A stretch of DNA of 64,000 nt from Acidibrevibacterium fodinaquatile (GCF_003352165.1 NZ_CP029176.1:2859501-2923500); one strand, 5' to 3'; positions 1 to 9,517 are shown, counted from the stretch's first letter. Numbers and translations: made by a program. Notes: generated by a model not told the origin, from the sequence alone.

Positions 1-555
1 GAGGCCGGAGACGATCTCATCGGCGAGGATGAATTCCGGCCGTAGCGCGATGGCACGCGCAATGCCGATACGCTGACGCTGGCCGCCCGAAAGCTCGTGC
101 GGATACCGGCTGCGAAAGCTGCGCGGCAGGCCGACATGATCGAGCGCCTCGTCCACCCGGCGTTCAATCTCGTCGAGGCCATGAAGACGAAGCGGTGCGG
201 CGATGATGCCACTCACGCGGCGGCGCGGATTGAGCGAGGATAGCGGATCCTGGAAAATCATCTGGAACCGGCGCCGCAGCGGCCGCAACGCCTCTTCGTC
301 GAGATGGGTGATGTCGCGCCCATCGAAGACGATGCGCCCGTCGGTGGGCTCCAAAAGCCGGATCAGCGTGCGGGCGAGCGTCGATTTGCCGGAGCCCGAA
401 CCGCCGACAATTCCAAGCACGCTGCCGCGCCGGATCTCGAACGCGAGGCCGCGGAGAATCTCAATCCGGGGCGCGGGCCGAAACAAAGGTTTCGCGGTCA
501 GATCGGGCAAGGAAAGATGAAGGTTTTCGACCTCAAGCAGCGCCCGCTCAGACAT
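1..555 (-). CDS. ABC transporter ATP-binding protein, OppF/DppF type (partial, C-terminus off window)
   Basis: Cytoplasmic ATPase that powers a peptide/nickel-type importer together with the next four genes. The 185 visible codons show Walker A GGSGSGKST (residues 51-59), a Q-loop FQDPLSSLNP (about 101-110), the signature LSGGQ (155-159) and Walker B FILADE (175-180), all intact. The frame runs off the left edge at the conserved D-loop region, so roughly the last third is missing. The ATG at 555 overlaps the end of the upstream ATPase gene by 8 bases, which implies translational coupling. The family is certain; the transported substrate is not. Confidence 0.9.
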   Translation of the reverse strand, partial: MSERALLEVENLHLSLPDLTAKPLFRPAPRIEILRGLAFEIRRGSVLGIVGGSGSGKSTLARTLIRLLEPTDGRIVFDGRDITHLDEEALRPLRRRFQMIFQDPLSSLNPRRRVSGIIAAPLRLHGLDEIERRVDEALDHVGLPRSFRSRYPHELSGGQRQRIGIARAIALRPEFILADEIVSGL

Positions 556-1420
556 GGCGCCACGCCTGGTCGGCCGCCGCTATCTCGGCCTGCACAGCGG
601 CCAGCACCGCAGGTTTCACCGGCATCAAGCTTCGCTCCGGATCGGTATATTTTGGCGTTGCCGCCAGCAGCGCCGCGGAATAAGCGTGCTGCGGCGCGCG
701 GAAGAAATCTGCGACGGGCGCGTCCTCGAGTATTTTGCCGGCATACAGCACGGATAGATTCTGGCAGATTTTCGAGACCACACCGAGATCGTGGGTGACG
801 AATAAAAGCGCCGTGCCGTGACGGGCTTGCATGCCGGCGATGATTTTCAGGATCTGCTTTTGCACCGTGACATCCAGCGCCGTCGTCGGTTCGTCGGCGA
901 TGATGAGGCCGGGCTCGGCCGCGAACGCCGAGGCGATCAGGATACGCTGACGCATACCACCCGAGAGTTCATGAGGATAGTTGCGCATCACCCGGGCGGG
1001 TTCGGGGATATGCACCTCGGCCAGCAGTTCGAGCGCGCGCGCCTCGGCCCGCGCGCGCGTCCAGCCGAGGATGTCAACCAGCCGGTCAGTGATCTGCGGC
1101 CCGATCCGATGCGAGGGGTTGAGCGCGGTCAGCGGATCCTGTGGGATCAACGCTGTCGTCTGGCCGATCCAATGGCGGCGTCGCGCGGCGGGCAGTGACA
1201 GAAGATCGACGCCTGCGAGAAGGATGCGCCCCTCGACTATTTCGGCTGCGCGCGGCAGAATGCCGAGAACAGCCTTGCCGATCATGCTTTTGCCAGCCCC
1301 GCTTTCGCCGACAAGGCCCCTCACCTCGCCCCTCTCCACCCGCAGCGAGACCGAACGCAAAAGCCGCGGGCCGTTTTTTAGGGCGACACTGAGATTGTCG
1401 ATTTCGAGAAACGCGCTCAC
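548..1420 (-). CDS. ABC transporter ATP-binding protein, OppD/DppD type
   Basis: Second ATPase of the peptide-type importer, 290 aa. Walker A GESGAGKS is at residues 38-45, the signature LSGGMRQ at 152-158, Walker B LIIADEP at 172-178 and an H-loop VTHD follows. The start is the GTG at 1420, inside a GTGA overlap with the permease stop, because the family N-terminus (SAFLEIDNLSV) begins exactly there. The long open frame upstream of it is only a shadow of the permease gene. OppD and OppF type ATPases work as a pair, which fits the adjacent gene. Confidence 0.92.
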   Translation of the reverse strand: MSAFLEIDNLSVALKNGPRLLRSVSLRVERGEVRGLVGESGAGKSMIGKAVLGILPRAAEIVEGRILLAGVDLLSLPAARRRHWIGQTTALIPQDPLTALNPSHRIGPQITDRLVDILGWTRARAEARALELLAEVHIPEPARVMRNYPHELSGGMRQRILIASAFAAEPGLIIADEPTTALDVTVQKQILKIIAGMQARHGTALLFVTHDLGVVSKICQNLSVLYAGKILEDAPVADFFRAPQHAYSAALLAATPKYTDPERSLMPVKPAVLAAVQAEIAAADQAWRHV

Positions 1421-2268
1421 CGCAGCACCGGATCGAAGCGATCTTTGAGGCCCTCGCCGAGCTGGCTGAAGCCGAGAACGGTGAAGAACAAGGTGATCAG
1501 CGGGAACACCAGCACCCACCACGCCTGATAAATCGTCGTGCGCCCCTCGGCGATCATGCCGCCCCAGCTCGGCGCATCCGTCGAAATAGAGAGGTTCACA
1601 AACGACAAAATCGCTTCGACAATGATGGCAATGCCCATTTCCAGTGACAGCAGGGCGACGATCGTCGGCAGGACGTTGGGCAGGATTTCCATGATCAGCG
1701 TGTGGCTGCGGGAAAATCCCGCGACATGCGCCGCCGCGACATAGTCCATCGCGCCCTGGTTCATCGTCTCGGCCCGGATCACCCGGGCAAAGCGGGTCCA
1801 ATCGATCACCACAATCGCAATGATGATCGCGCGCAGCCCGGGGCCGAGCACGGCAACCAGCAGGATCGCGAACAAGACTGGCGGAAACGCCATCCAGATA
1901 TCGATGAGACGCGAGATGACGCGGTCGCCCCAGCCCCGATAAAAACCGGCGACAAGCCCGAGAAAAGAGCCGACGATGGCGGTGAGTGTGCCGGCGACGA
2001 ATGCCACCTGCAGAGCGATCCGGCCACCCCAGATGATCCGGCTGAGCACGTCGCGGCCAAGGCTGTCGGTGCCGAGCCAGAAGCCGGGTTCGGCACCGTG
2101 CCCCCAGAAAGGCGGCAATTGCCGGGATATCAGATCCTGCGCCAGCGGATCCTGCGGCGCGACCAGCGGCGCGAAGACCGACAGGATCAGCACCACCACG
2201 AGCCACCCACCCGATAGCCAGAGCCGCGCTCCGGCCCGCCGCTTGGCCGCGCCACGCCCATCAAACAT
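1417..2268 (-). CDS. ABC transporter permease, DppC/OppC type
   Basis: Inner-membrane permease of 283 aa. An N-terminal helix (about residues 19-40) is followed by the family feature LGTDSLGRDVLSR near residue 66 and by a block of about five hydrophobic helices. The binding-protein-dependent transport (EAA-type) loop is seen as AAHVAGFSR. It overlaps the next ATPase gene by 4 bases and the upstream permease gene by 8, so it belongs to one operon. The substrate is unknown. Confidence 0.93.
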   Translation of the reverse strand: MFDGRGAAKRRAGARLWLSGGWLVVVLILSVFAPLVAPQDPLAQDLISRQLPPFWGHGAEPGFWLGTDSLGRDVLSRIIWGGRIALQVAFVAGTLTAIVGSFLGLVAGFYRGWGDRVISRLIDIWMAFPPVLFAILLVAVLGPGLRAIIIAIVVIDWTRFARVIRAETMNQGAMDYVAAAHVAGFSRSHTLIMEILPNVLPTIVALLSLEMGIAIIVEAILSFVNLSISTDAPSWGGMIAEGRTTIYQAWWVLVFPLITLFFTVLGFSQLGEGLKDRFDPVLR

Positions 2269-3319
2269 GGCGCAGCCTCGGGTTGAGCGCGGCGTAGGTA
2301 AGATCGACGACGAGATTGATCACGGTGAAAATCACCGCAAAGCAGATCACAATCCCCTGGATCAGCGGCAAATCACGGTTGATCACCGCATCGATCGCCA
2401 TGTTGCCAAGCCCCTCATAGGAAAACAACCGCTCGACGATCACCGTGCCGCCGATCAGGAAGGTGAACTGGACCCCGGTCAGCGTCAGGGTCGGCAAGAG
2501 CGCGTTGCGCAAAGCTTCGCGCAGGATGACACGGGTTTCGCCGTAGCCCTTGGTGCGGGCGAGCGTGACATAGTCGAGTTCCATCGTTTCTTTGAGGGAT
2601 TGCTTGAGCACTAGCCCGATGATCGCCGCCAGCGGCAAAGCGAGGGAAAGCGCTGGCATAACCATATGGGCGAGCAGATTGGCGGTGATGTCCAAACGCA
2701 GCCGCGCAAGACTCTCGATCAAATAGAACCGTGTGTCGAAGTTCAAATCGAGATCGGGCGAAATCCGACCCGAGATGCTAAACACCGGGATCAGCACGCC
2801 GAAAACGATGATGAGCAGGAGTCCCCAAAGGAAATCCGGGATCGACAGCGCAGCACCGCTGATGACGTCGATGACCGTTTCGACCCGGGTGTCGCGATAG
2901 CGGGCGGCGATCAGCGCAGCCCCCCCGCCGATCAGGACGGCGATGACGAGCGCCATGCTGGCCAGTTCGAGTGTAGCGGGCAGACTGCTGAGCACGAGCC
3001 CGAGCACCGGCTGGCGAAGTGAGATCGAGGTGCCGAAATCGCCATGCAGAACAGCAAGAAGCCAGATCACGAATTGCTGCGGGATCGATTTGTCCAACCC
3101 ATACATCGCCTCGAGATGCGCAATATCGGCGCCTGTCGCGCCTGGCGGCAGCATCATGGCGATCGGGTTGCCAGGCACGACGCGGACGACGATGAAGACG
3201 ATCACCGCAACGCCAAACAATGTGACGGCGGTCGTCGCGAGGCGCACGAGAAAGCGAGTGAGAATCGCCAACGGTATGATCCGAATGATGCGAGGCAATC
3301 CGTGGGATGGCCCCGCCAT
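2261..3319 (-). CDS. ABC transporter permease, DppB/OppB type
   Basis: Inner-membrane permease of 352 aa, partner of the DppC-type permease. It has the typical DppB layout: an N-terminal helix (TAVTLFGVAVIVFIVVR), a periplasmic loop with VVPGNP and YGLDKSIPQQF, then five helices and the EAA-type loop LARTKGYGE. The ATG at 3319 gives about 15 residues more than most family members; a start a few codons further in is possible. The gap to the binding-protein gene is only 12 bases. Confidence 0.92.
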   Translation of the reverse strand: MAGPSHGLPRIIRIIPLAILTRFLVRLATTAVTLFGVAVIVFIVVRVVPGNPIAMMLPPGATGADIAHLEAMYGLDKSIPQQFVIWLLAVLHGDFGTSISLRQPVLGLVLSSLPATLELASMALVIAVLIGGGAALIAARYRDTRVETVIDVISGAALSIPDFLWGLLLIIVFGVLIPVFSISGRISPDLDLNFDTRFYLIESLARLRLDITANLLAHMVMPALSLALPLAAIIGLVLKQSLKETMELDYVTLARTKGYGETRVILREALRNALLPTLTLTGVQFTFLIGGTVIVERLFSYEGLGNMAIDAVINRDLPLIQGIVICFAVIFTVINLVVDLTYAALNPRLRHV

Positions 3320-3331
3320 GTCGTAGCCGGC

Positions 3332-4867
3332 TCAGCTACGGGTCATCAGCGCCGGCAACAGCGCCCCAGAGCCGTGCGGCACGACGTTCACCCGCTTGTC
3401 AGCAACGATCGGCTGCACATATTGCAGGATCGGCAGAACGTCGCACTGCTCGGCGATGTAGCGGTCCACCGCCTTCCAGCCGGCGATCCGCTTCGCCTCG
3501 TCCTTCTCCGACCACAGCGGCCCAATCCGCGCATCCACATCCTCCGTCTTCCAAGACGAATGCGGCGAAGGTCCAAACATCGCGAAACCAACCGAGGTGG
3601 TCGGATCACCAATGGCATTGCCCCAGTCATAAAAGGCCGCTGGCGCGAGTTTGTGGGCGGCGCGCAGTTCGTAATGCTTGGCAATCTCGTAAACCTCGAT
3701 CTCGGCCTCGATCCCGACTTTGCGCCACATGCCAACGATCGCCTGGACCATCTCATAGTCCTTCGGCTTGTAGCCCTTCGTTGTTTCGATCTTGAATTTG
3801 AAGGGATTTTTCGTCGAATAGCCCGAGGCCGCGAGCTTCTCGATCGCAAGCTTCGGATCAAACGGCACCTTGATCGAAGGATCATATGCCGCATAGCCTG
3901 GCGCTTCGAGCGTGTCGATCGGCACGCCATAGCCCGACAACAGGCGATCGATGATCAGCTTCTTGTCCACCGCATGGCAGACCGCCTGGCGGACGTTCTC
4001 ATCTTTCATCACGCTGTCGTTGTTGAGGAAGATCATGCCGATATCGGTGATCGGGTGGGCATAGCCGTGCAGGTTCGGTTTGCCTTTCAGCCGGTCATAT
4101 TCCTCGAAGGGGATTTCCAGCGTGACATGGGCATTGCCGGATTCGATCTGAGCCACGCGGCTCGCCGAATCCGGAACAAACTTGATCGTGACGGCCTCGA
4201 ATTGTGGCTCGCCGCCCCAGTAATGCGGATTAGCCTTAAGCCGGACATAGGAATTACGTTCAAAATGTTCGACCATATAAGGGCCGGTGCCAATCGGCTT
4301 GGCTTCGAAGCCCGCAGCGCCGACTTTTTCGTAATAGGCTTTCGGCATGACATAACCGGTCAGGAACGACATCCATTTGAAGATCGTCGGGTCGAACTGA
4401 ATCACGTCGGCGGTGATCTGGTTGCCGTCAATTTTGAAATTCCCGATATTCTTCCAGGTGAATTGGATCGGATTGCCGGTTTTCGGGTCGGCCGCGCGCT
4501 CGAGGGACCAGACCACGTCCTCCGGGCCGAACGGCGAGCCGTCATGCCAGACGACACCGCTCCGCACCGTCATATGGATTTTCGTCTTGTCGGCGTTCCA
4601 GCCCCATTCCGTCAGCAATCCCGGCGCGAAGCTCAGGTCCGGCTTCTGGAGAATGAACTGATCGAAGACCGACTGGTAGATGGCCTGAATCGTCGGGTTG
4701 ACCGCGGATGGGCCAACCGTCGGATCCCAGCTTGGCAGATTGACATTGTAGGCGATCACCAATTCCGTGATCGGCGCGGCAAATGCCGGCATGCCAACCG
4801 ATCCGAGGGCTAGCGTGGCCCCTGAAAGCTTAAGCAAGGATCTGCGGGAAGGGTACGGCATTGGCAT
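3332..4867 (-). CDS. ABC transporter substrate-binding protein, SBP_bac_5 family, Tat-type signal
   Basis: Periplasmic solute-binding protein of 511 aa, first gene of the importer operon. The N-terminus carries a twin-arginine motif SRRSLLK followed by a hydrophobic stretch and AFA, so export by Tat is likely. The mature part shows SBP_bac_5 hallmarks such as VWHDGSPFGPEDVVWSLER, GTGPYMVEHFERN and VRQAVCHAVDKK. GGAG lies just before the first ATG at 4867; the second ATG, at 4861, is an equally good start. The family binds peptides, opines, nickel and many other compounds, so the ligand stays open. Confidence 0.93.
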   Translation of the reverse strand: MPMPYPSRRSLLKLSGATLALGSVGMPAFAAPITELVIAYNVNLPSWDPTVGPSAVNPTIQAIYQSVFDQFILQKPDLSFAPGLLTEWGWNADKTKIHMTVRSGVVWHDGSPFGPEDVVWSLERAADPKTGNPIQFTWKNIGNFKIDGNQITADVIQFDPTIFKWMSFLTGYVMPKAYYEKVGAAGFEAKPIGTGPYMVEHFERNSYVRLKANPHYWGGEPQFEAVTIKFVPDSASRVAQIESGNAHVTLEIPFEEYDRLKGKPNLHGYAHPITDIGMIFLNNDSVMKDENVRQAVCHAVDKKLIIDRLLSGYGVPIDTLEAPGYAAYDPSIKVPFDPKLAIEKLAASGYSTKNPFKFKIETTKGYKPKDYEMVQAIVGMWRKVGIEAEIEVYEIAKHYELRAAHKLAPAAFYDWGNAIGDPTTSVGFAMFGPSPHSSWKTEDVDARIGPLWSEKDEAKRIAGWKAVDRYIAEQCDVLPILQYVQPIVADKRVNVVPHGSGALLPALMTRS

Positions 4868-4904
4868 GTTCTCCGCTGGGTTGAGGTTTTTTTGCAATCT
4901 TACG

Positions 4905-6479
4905 TCAGTTTCCGGCGAGGCGTCGGGCGAGCAGGAAGCCCGCCCCGGCACCGACCCCGGCACCGGGCCAAACGCCCGCGCCGGTGAGGTGAAGATTTTG
5001 GATCGGCGTCGAACCGTCGGCATGGCCACGCACCGGCCGGAACAAGAAGTTCTGTGATAAATGATGGCTGCCGCAGATCTGATCGCCGCCGACGAGATTG
5101 GGGTTGTCCGCCTGCAAGTCGAGCGGACTTGCGACATAGCGGGCGATGATCTTCGCGCGCACCCCGGGTGCGTAGCGTTCCACGATATCGAGCGCGCGCT
5201 CCGCCATCGCCACCTTCGCCTCGCGCCAATCGGTCGCGGTGATCGTCCCGGCGGCGTCGCCGCGGATCTCGGCCGGGACCATCCGCACCTGCATCCAGAG
5301 AATGTGCTTGCCCTCGGGCGCGCGGCTCGGGTCGATCGCGGTGGGCTGGCCCACCACGACGATCGGCTCGTCCGGCAATAGACCGGCGCTGGCCTGCTGG
5401 TAGGTGCGCGCCATCTGGTCAAGCGACGGTGCGAGATGGACATAGGCGAATTCGCGCAATTCGGCGTCGGCCCGCCAATCGGGGAGATCTTCCATCGCGA
5501 GATGGATCATCAACGTGCCGGGCGCATGCGCGAACCGGGCGAGCCCGGTGTCAACCCGCGCATCACCAGTGCTGCCGCCGAGAAGCCGCGCCAGCGCATC
5601 GGGCGCGACATTGGCGATCACCGCCTTGCTCGCCGAGAGGTGCCGCCCATCCGCGAGCCGCACCCCGCTCGCGCGCCCCCCCGCATGCAGGATCTCGGTG
5701 ACTTCGGCTTTGCACTCGATGGTGCCAGCGCGCGCCTCGATCATTCGGAGGAGAGGATGGATCATGGCGTCCGCCCCGCCTTTGCCGAGCACCATCCCGA
5801 AGGCTTGATTGGCCATGCCCTCGAGATAAGGAAACAGCGCGCCGCCCGCGATATCAGGAGCAAAATCGAGATGCATGCCCCAGGCGGCAAGCGTTGCGCG
5901 CAGTTCCTCGGACGCGAAAGTCTCGGCAAGCCAGCCCCTCGGCGAGGACAACAGAAATCGGATGATGTCGAGGCCTCCGGAAAATCCTCTGTGCCGCCAA
6001 GTGTGAAATGCAAGCTTGGCAACCGCGGGGAGCGTCATCGGGCTGCCGAGCAAGGCGAAGAGATCATCCGCCATGGCCGGAAATCCGCGTGACAGCTCAT
6101 CCCAACGGGCCGCATCCGCTGGGTTCAGCGCCGCGATACGGCGCTTCGTCGCTTCGACATCGGTGCCGACGCCCATCCACTTGCCGCCCGGAAAAACCGA
6201 GGCGAAGCATTTCTGCGCCGGCGCGAAAGCGAGCCCGAGGCGCCGTAACTCTTCGCCATATGTCTTGAAAAAAGGCGATCCGGCAAACAACGACAGATTC
6301 ATCGCGCCCCAATCGTGGCGAAACCCCGGCGCCGTCAAGGCCAAGGTCTTGACCGCGCCGCCAGGATCGGCGGCCCGCTCGAACACGCCGACGCGCCAAC
6401 CCTTGGCAGCGAGATGCGCGGCGCAAGCCAGACTATTATGGCCAGCGCCGATCAGGATCGCGTCGTAGGAAGATGCCAT
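4905..6479 (-). CDS. FAD-dependent oxidoreductase, phytoene-dehydrogenase-like
   Basis: A 524-aa flavoprotein. A dinucleotide-binding fold opens the protein (ILIGAGHNSLACAA, residues 9-22) and is closed by an acidic residue in VFER and then GGAVKT. The C-terminal NLVGGDQICGSHH and GAGVWPGAG blocks are typical of the phytoene desaturase/amine-oxidase-like clan. It is a paralogue of the product at 7428-9011. The ATG at 6479 has AGGGA in front. The gene is divergent from the cyclase gene, and its stop lies 37 bases upstream of the ABC binding-protein gene, so it may be cotranscribed with the importer. The substrate is unknown; real carotenoid synthesis is unlikely in this context. Confidence 0.85.
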   Translation of the reverse strand: MASSYDAILIGAGHNSLACAAHLAAKGWRVGVFERAADPGGAVKTLALTAPGFRHDWGAMNLSLFAGSPFFKTYGEELRRLGLAFAPAQKCFASVFPGGKWMGVGTDVEATKRRIAALNPADAARWDELSRGFPAMADDLFALLGSPMTLPAVAKLAFHTWRHRGFSGGLDIIRFLLSSPRGWLAETFASEELRATLAAWGMHLDFAPDIAGGALFPYLEGMANQAFGMVLGKGGADAMIHPLLRMIEARAGTIECKAEVTEILHAGGRASGVRLADGRHLSASKAVIANVAPDALARLLGGSTGDARVDTGLARFAHAPGTLMIHLAMEDLPDWRADAELREFAYVHLAPSLDQMARTYQQASAGLLPDEPIVVVGQPTAIDPSRAPEGKHILWMQVRMVPAEIRGDAAGTITATDWREAKVAMAERALDIVERYAPGVRAKIIARYVASPLDLQADNPNLVGGDQICGSHHLSQNFLFRPVRGHADGSTPIQNLHLTGAGVWPGAGVGAGAGFLLARRLAGN

Positions 6480-6504
6480 CGCTGTCCCTGTTGCCTCGCA
6501 GGTA

Positions 6505-6522
6505 TATTTGCAAACACAAATA
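6505..6522. promoter_or_regulatory. Inverted repeat in divergent promoter region, possible MarR operator
   Basis: The 155-base gap between the divergent flavoprotein and cyclase genes contains TATTTG, a 6-base spacer and CAAATA, a perfect 6+6+6 inverted repeat. It lies between the two start codons and stands out as AT-rich in a GC-rich region. A MarR gene ends the rightward gene set (9008-9505), so this is a plausible operator. No binding evidence exists here. Confidence 0.4.
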
Positions 6523-6634
6523 ATCCTGTCTAGCATCATTCTGTGAGAAATCGCGCCGCATCGCGCACGGGATGGTCGTGGGGCGCTCCCGCGGGCATGC
6601 CATGGCGGCGGCGCAAAGCACAAGGGAGAACAGA

Positions 6635-7423
6635 ATGACAGAAGCCGCGACATTGCGTGATCTCGCCGCCATGCTCGCTTCCGGCAAGATCGAGGTCGTC
6701 GATCTTTCGGGCACACTCGGGCCAGACACACCGCTTTTGAAGCTGCCGCCGGCGCTGGCCAAGGACACGCCGAAGATCGAGATTCACAAAATCTCTGAAT
6801 ATGACAGCGACGGCCCGTTTTGGGCGTGGAATTGGCTAAAGCTCGGCGAACATTCCGGCACCCATTTCGACGCGCCACACCACTGGATTACCGGCAAGGA
6901 CTATCCCGACGGCTATACCGATACGATCCCTGTGAAAAATTTCATTGCCCCGGTCAATGTCATCGACTGCTCCGCCGAATCCGAGAAGAACCACGACTTC
7001 CTGCTGACCGCGGACGGCGTGAAGGCCTGGGAGGCGAAACACGGGGAGATCAAAGCCGGTGAATGGGTCGTCATGCGCACCGATTGGGACAAGCGGGCTC
7101 ACTCGGAAGCGCTCTACCTGAACGCCGATGCCAACGGGCCGCATTCGCCGGGACCGACGCCTGACTGCATCGAGTATATTTTGGCGAAGGGCGTGATCGG
7201 CTGGGGCACGCAATGCATCGGCACCGATGCCGGCCAAGCCGGCGGGATGAACCCGCCCTTCCCGGCGCATAATCTTCTGCACAAGGCAAACCGCTACGGC
7301 CTTGCCAGCCTCGCCAATCTCGACAAACTGCCGGCCAAGGGCGCCATCCTGATCGCAGCGCCGCTGAAACTGGTGCAGGGCACCGGCAGCCCGATCCGCG
7401 CGCTGGCGCTGGTGGCGCGATAA
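6635..7423 (+). CDS. Cyclase family protein (PF04199; kynurenine formamidase / isatin hydrolase type)
   Basis: A 262-aa metal-dependent hydrolase. The family signature HSGTHFDAPHH is at residues 73-83 and supplies the metal-binding histidines and aspartate. Family members hydrolyse N-formylkynurenine, isatin or similar cyclic amides. The ATG at 6635 is preceded by GGGAG with good spacing; an in-frame ATG 63 bases upstream has no such site. The gene sits 4 bases before the second flavoprotein gene and divergent from the first. Both routes suggested by the family lead toward anthranilate-like compounds, which fits the fused hydroxylase at 15103-17388, but this is inference. Confidence 0.88.
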   Translation: MTEAATLRDLAAMLASGKIEVVDLSGTLGPDTPLLKLPPALAKDTPKIEIHKISEYDSDGPFWAWNWLKLGEHSGTHFDAPHHWITGKDYPDGYTDTIPVKNFIAPVNVIDCSAESEKNHDFLLTADGVKAWEAKHGEIKAGEWVVMRTDWDKRAHSEALYLNADANGPHSPGPTPDCIEYILAKGVIGWGTQCIGTDAGQAGGMNPPFPAHNLLHKANRYGLASLANLDKLPAKGAILIAAPLKLVQGTGSPIRALALVAR

Positions 7424-7427
7424 GGCG

Positions 7428-9011
7428 ATGCCGGACAGGGCGGCGCCGGCGTGGGATCACGTCATCATCGGCAGCGGCATCAACGCGCTCGTCGCGGCGG
7501 CGCGGCTGACCGGCAAGGGGGCCAGGGTTCTCATCCTCGAACGCGAGGACGAGGTGGGCGGCTGCATGAAAACGGCCGAAATCACCCTGCCCGGCTTCCA
7601 TCATGACGTGATGGCCGCGACCTTCGTGCTGTTCCTGACGTCTCCAGCCCATGCCGCCCTGGGCCCGGCGCTGGCGCGACATGGGCTGACATTTTGCCAC
7701 ACGCCGCATCCGACCGCGGTTTTGCGCCCCGATGGGCGCGCCTTGGTGTTGACGATGGAGCGGGCGGCCAATGTCGCGGCGTTCGCGGCCCTCTCGCCCG
7801 GCGATGGCGCAGCCCACGCAGCGGACGTGGGCGAGATCGAGGCCGAAGCGCCGTTGCTGTTCGCGTTACTGGGCGGCGCGCTCTGGGATTGGCGGACGCT
7901 CGGGCTCCTTGCGCGCGAGGCCTGGCGGCGCGGTCCGCGGGGTTTGGCGGCGTGGATGGGCCGCGCGTTGATCCCGGCCCGCGCCTGGCTGGAAGCAACC
8001 TATGGCTCGGATATGGTGCGGGCGCTGTGGGCACCGTGGGTGCTGCACACCGGCCTCACCCCGGACGCGGCCTATTCCGGCCAGATGGGCAAGGTCATCG
8101 CCTTCGCCCTCGAAGCCGCCGGGGCGCCCATCGCCAAGGGAGGTGCCGGCGCGGTGGCGCGGGCCTTCCGTTCGTTGATCGAGGCGCAAGGCGGCGTGAT
8201 CCGCACCGGCACCGATGTCGAGAGGATTCTCGTCTCGAACCGGCGGGTGGCGGGCGTCGCCACGACCTCGGGCGAGGTGATCACAGCGCCGTCCGTCATC
8301 GCCTCGGTCGCGCCAAGCCAGCTCTATACCCGCCTGCTCGGTGGGACCGATCTGCCCGAAGAGCGCGCCGCCGCACGGCGTTTCCGCCACGGTCGCGGCA
8401 ATTTCCAGCTCCATTTTGCTCTCTCGCGGCCACCGGAATGGCGGACGCCGGGCCTCGATCAGGTTGCCCTGATCCACCTCTCGGACGGGATCGACGCGGT
8501 TTCCCAATCCGCCAACGAGGCCGAACGCGGGCTGCTGCCGGCAATGCCCACCGTCTGCGTCGGCCAGCCGCACCGGCTCGATCCCTCCCGCTGTCCAGAC
8601 GGCCAGGCGATCCTCTGGCTGCAAATTCCCGATGCCCCCCGCGTCATCAAGGGCGACGCCGCCGGCGCCATCCCGACCACATCGGCGTGGACCGAGGCCA
8701 CCCGCGAAGCCTTCGCCGATCGGATCGAGGCGATCCTTGCCCGCCACATCGCCAACTTCCCAGCGATCCGATTGGCCCGCCGCGCCTTCTCGCCGGCGGA
8801 TCTCGAAGCCATGAACATCAACCTCGTTGGTGGCGATCCCTATGGCGGGGCCTGCGCGATCGACCAGTTTTTCCTCTGGCGCCCCTTCGCGCACACGGTA
8901 AATGCCGAGACGCCGATCCGCGGCCTGCACCATATCGGCGCCTCGACCCATCCCGGGCCGGGACTTGGCGGCGGCTCGGGCTATTTGGTGGCGAAAAGGC
9001 TCGGCGCATGA
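7428..9011 (+). CDS. FAD-dependent oxidoreductase, phytoene-dehydrogenase-like (second paralogue)
   Basis: A 527-aa flavoprotein closely related to the product at 4905-6479. The FAD-binding motif VIIGSGINALVAAARL is at about residues 12-27, with LEREDEVGG following. The C-terminal block NLVGGDPYGGACAIDQF and GASTHPGPGLGGGSGY matches its paralogue position by position. It follows the cyclase gene after 4 bases and ends in an ATGA overlap with the MarR gene, so all three are one operon. Function beyond oxidation or isomerisation of an unknown substrate cannot be stated. Confidence 0.85.
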   Translation: MPDRAAPAWDHVIIGSGINALVAAARLTGKGARVLILEREDEVGGCMKTAEITLPGFHHDVMAATFVLFLTSPAHAALGPALARHGLTFCHTPHPTAVLRPDGRALVLTMERAANVAAFAALSPGDGAAHAADVGEIEAEAPLLFALLGGALWDWRTLGLLAREAWRRGPRGLAAWMGRALIPARAWLEATYGSDMVRALWAPWVLHTGLTPDAAYSGQMGKVIAFALEAAGAPIAKGGAGAVARAFRSLIEAQGGVIRTGTDVERILVSNRRVAGVATTSGEVITAPSVIASVAPSQLYTRLLGGTDLPEERAAARRFRHGRGNFQLHFALSRPPEWRTPGLDQVALIHLSDGIDAVSQSANEAERGLLPAMPTVCVGQPHRLDPSRCPDGQAILWLQIPDAPRVIKGDAAGAIPTTSAWTEATREAFADRIEAILARHIANFPAIRLARRAFSPADLEAMNINLVGGDPYGGACAIDQFFLWRPFAHTVNAETPIRGLHHIGASTHPGPGLGGGSGYLVAKRLGA

Positions 9012-9505
9012 CCGGCGAGGTCGAATCGACCGCGGTCGCGCCGCCTTCCGCCGGGGTTGCGCGCCTCGGCGACATCGGCTTGCAGAATTTCGCACCCTAT
9101 CTCATGAACCGCATTATGGGCCGCTACAATGCCAGCCTGCGCGAGGAGATGGCGGCGCTCGGCCTGACGACGGCGAAAATGCGCACATTGGCGGTGCTTT
9201 CGGTGATCGATGGGCTTCAAATCAGCCGGCTCGCGGTCTATGCGGTCATCGAGACCTCGACCCTGAGCCGCGCCTTGGATGCGCTGGAATCGGAAGGGCT
9301 GGTGCGCCGCGAAGCCGACGCGAGCGACAGCCGCGCGAGCCGCGTTGCGATCACCCGGGCTGGCCGCGCCGCCTTCGACCGGCTCTGGCCGGCAATGGCG
9401 CAGAGTTATGCCCGCATGTTCTCCGGCATTCCCGAGAGCGAACGCCAGGCGTTCGTCGCCACGCTGCAAAAAATTCTTGCCAATATCCGCAAGCACGATT
9501 TCTGA
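9008..9505 (+). CDS. MarR family transcriptional regulator
   Basis: A 165-aa winged-helix regulator. The core reads LGLTTAKMRTLAVLSVIDGL, then ISRLAVYAVIETSTLSRALD as recognition helix region, and ALESEGLVRRE with DSRASRVAITRAG as the wing. The start is the ATG in the ATGA overlap with the flavoprotein gene. It is probably a ligand-responsive repressor of the divergent cluster, perhaps through the repeat at 6505-6522. Confidence 0.9.
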   Translation: MTGEVESTAVAPPSAGVARLGDIGLQNFAPYLMNRIMGRYNASLREEMAALGLTTAKMRTLAVLSVIDGLQISRLAVYAVIETSTLSRALDALESEGLVRREADASDSRASRVAITRAGRAAFDRLWPAMAQSYARMFSGIPESERQAFVATLQKILANIRKHDF

Positions 9506-9517
9506 GGAGACGACATC

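Noticed and set aside
3044-4813. A 589-codon open frame on the + strand
   Set aside because: Antisense to the binding-protein and permease genes of the importer. No ribosome site and no recognisable domain.
4905-9011. Carotenoid biosynthesis cluster
   Set aside because: The two flavoproteins resemble phytoene desaturases, but there is no phytoene synthase, cyclase of the carotenoid type or prenyl synthase nearby. The context is catabolic.
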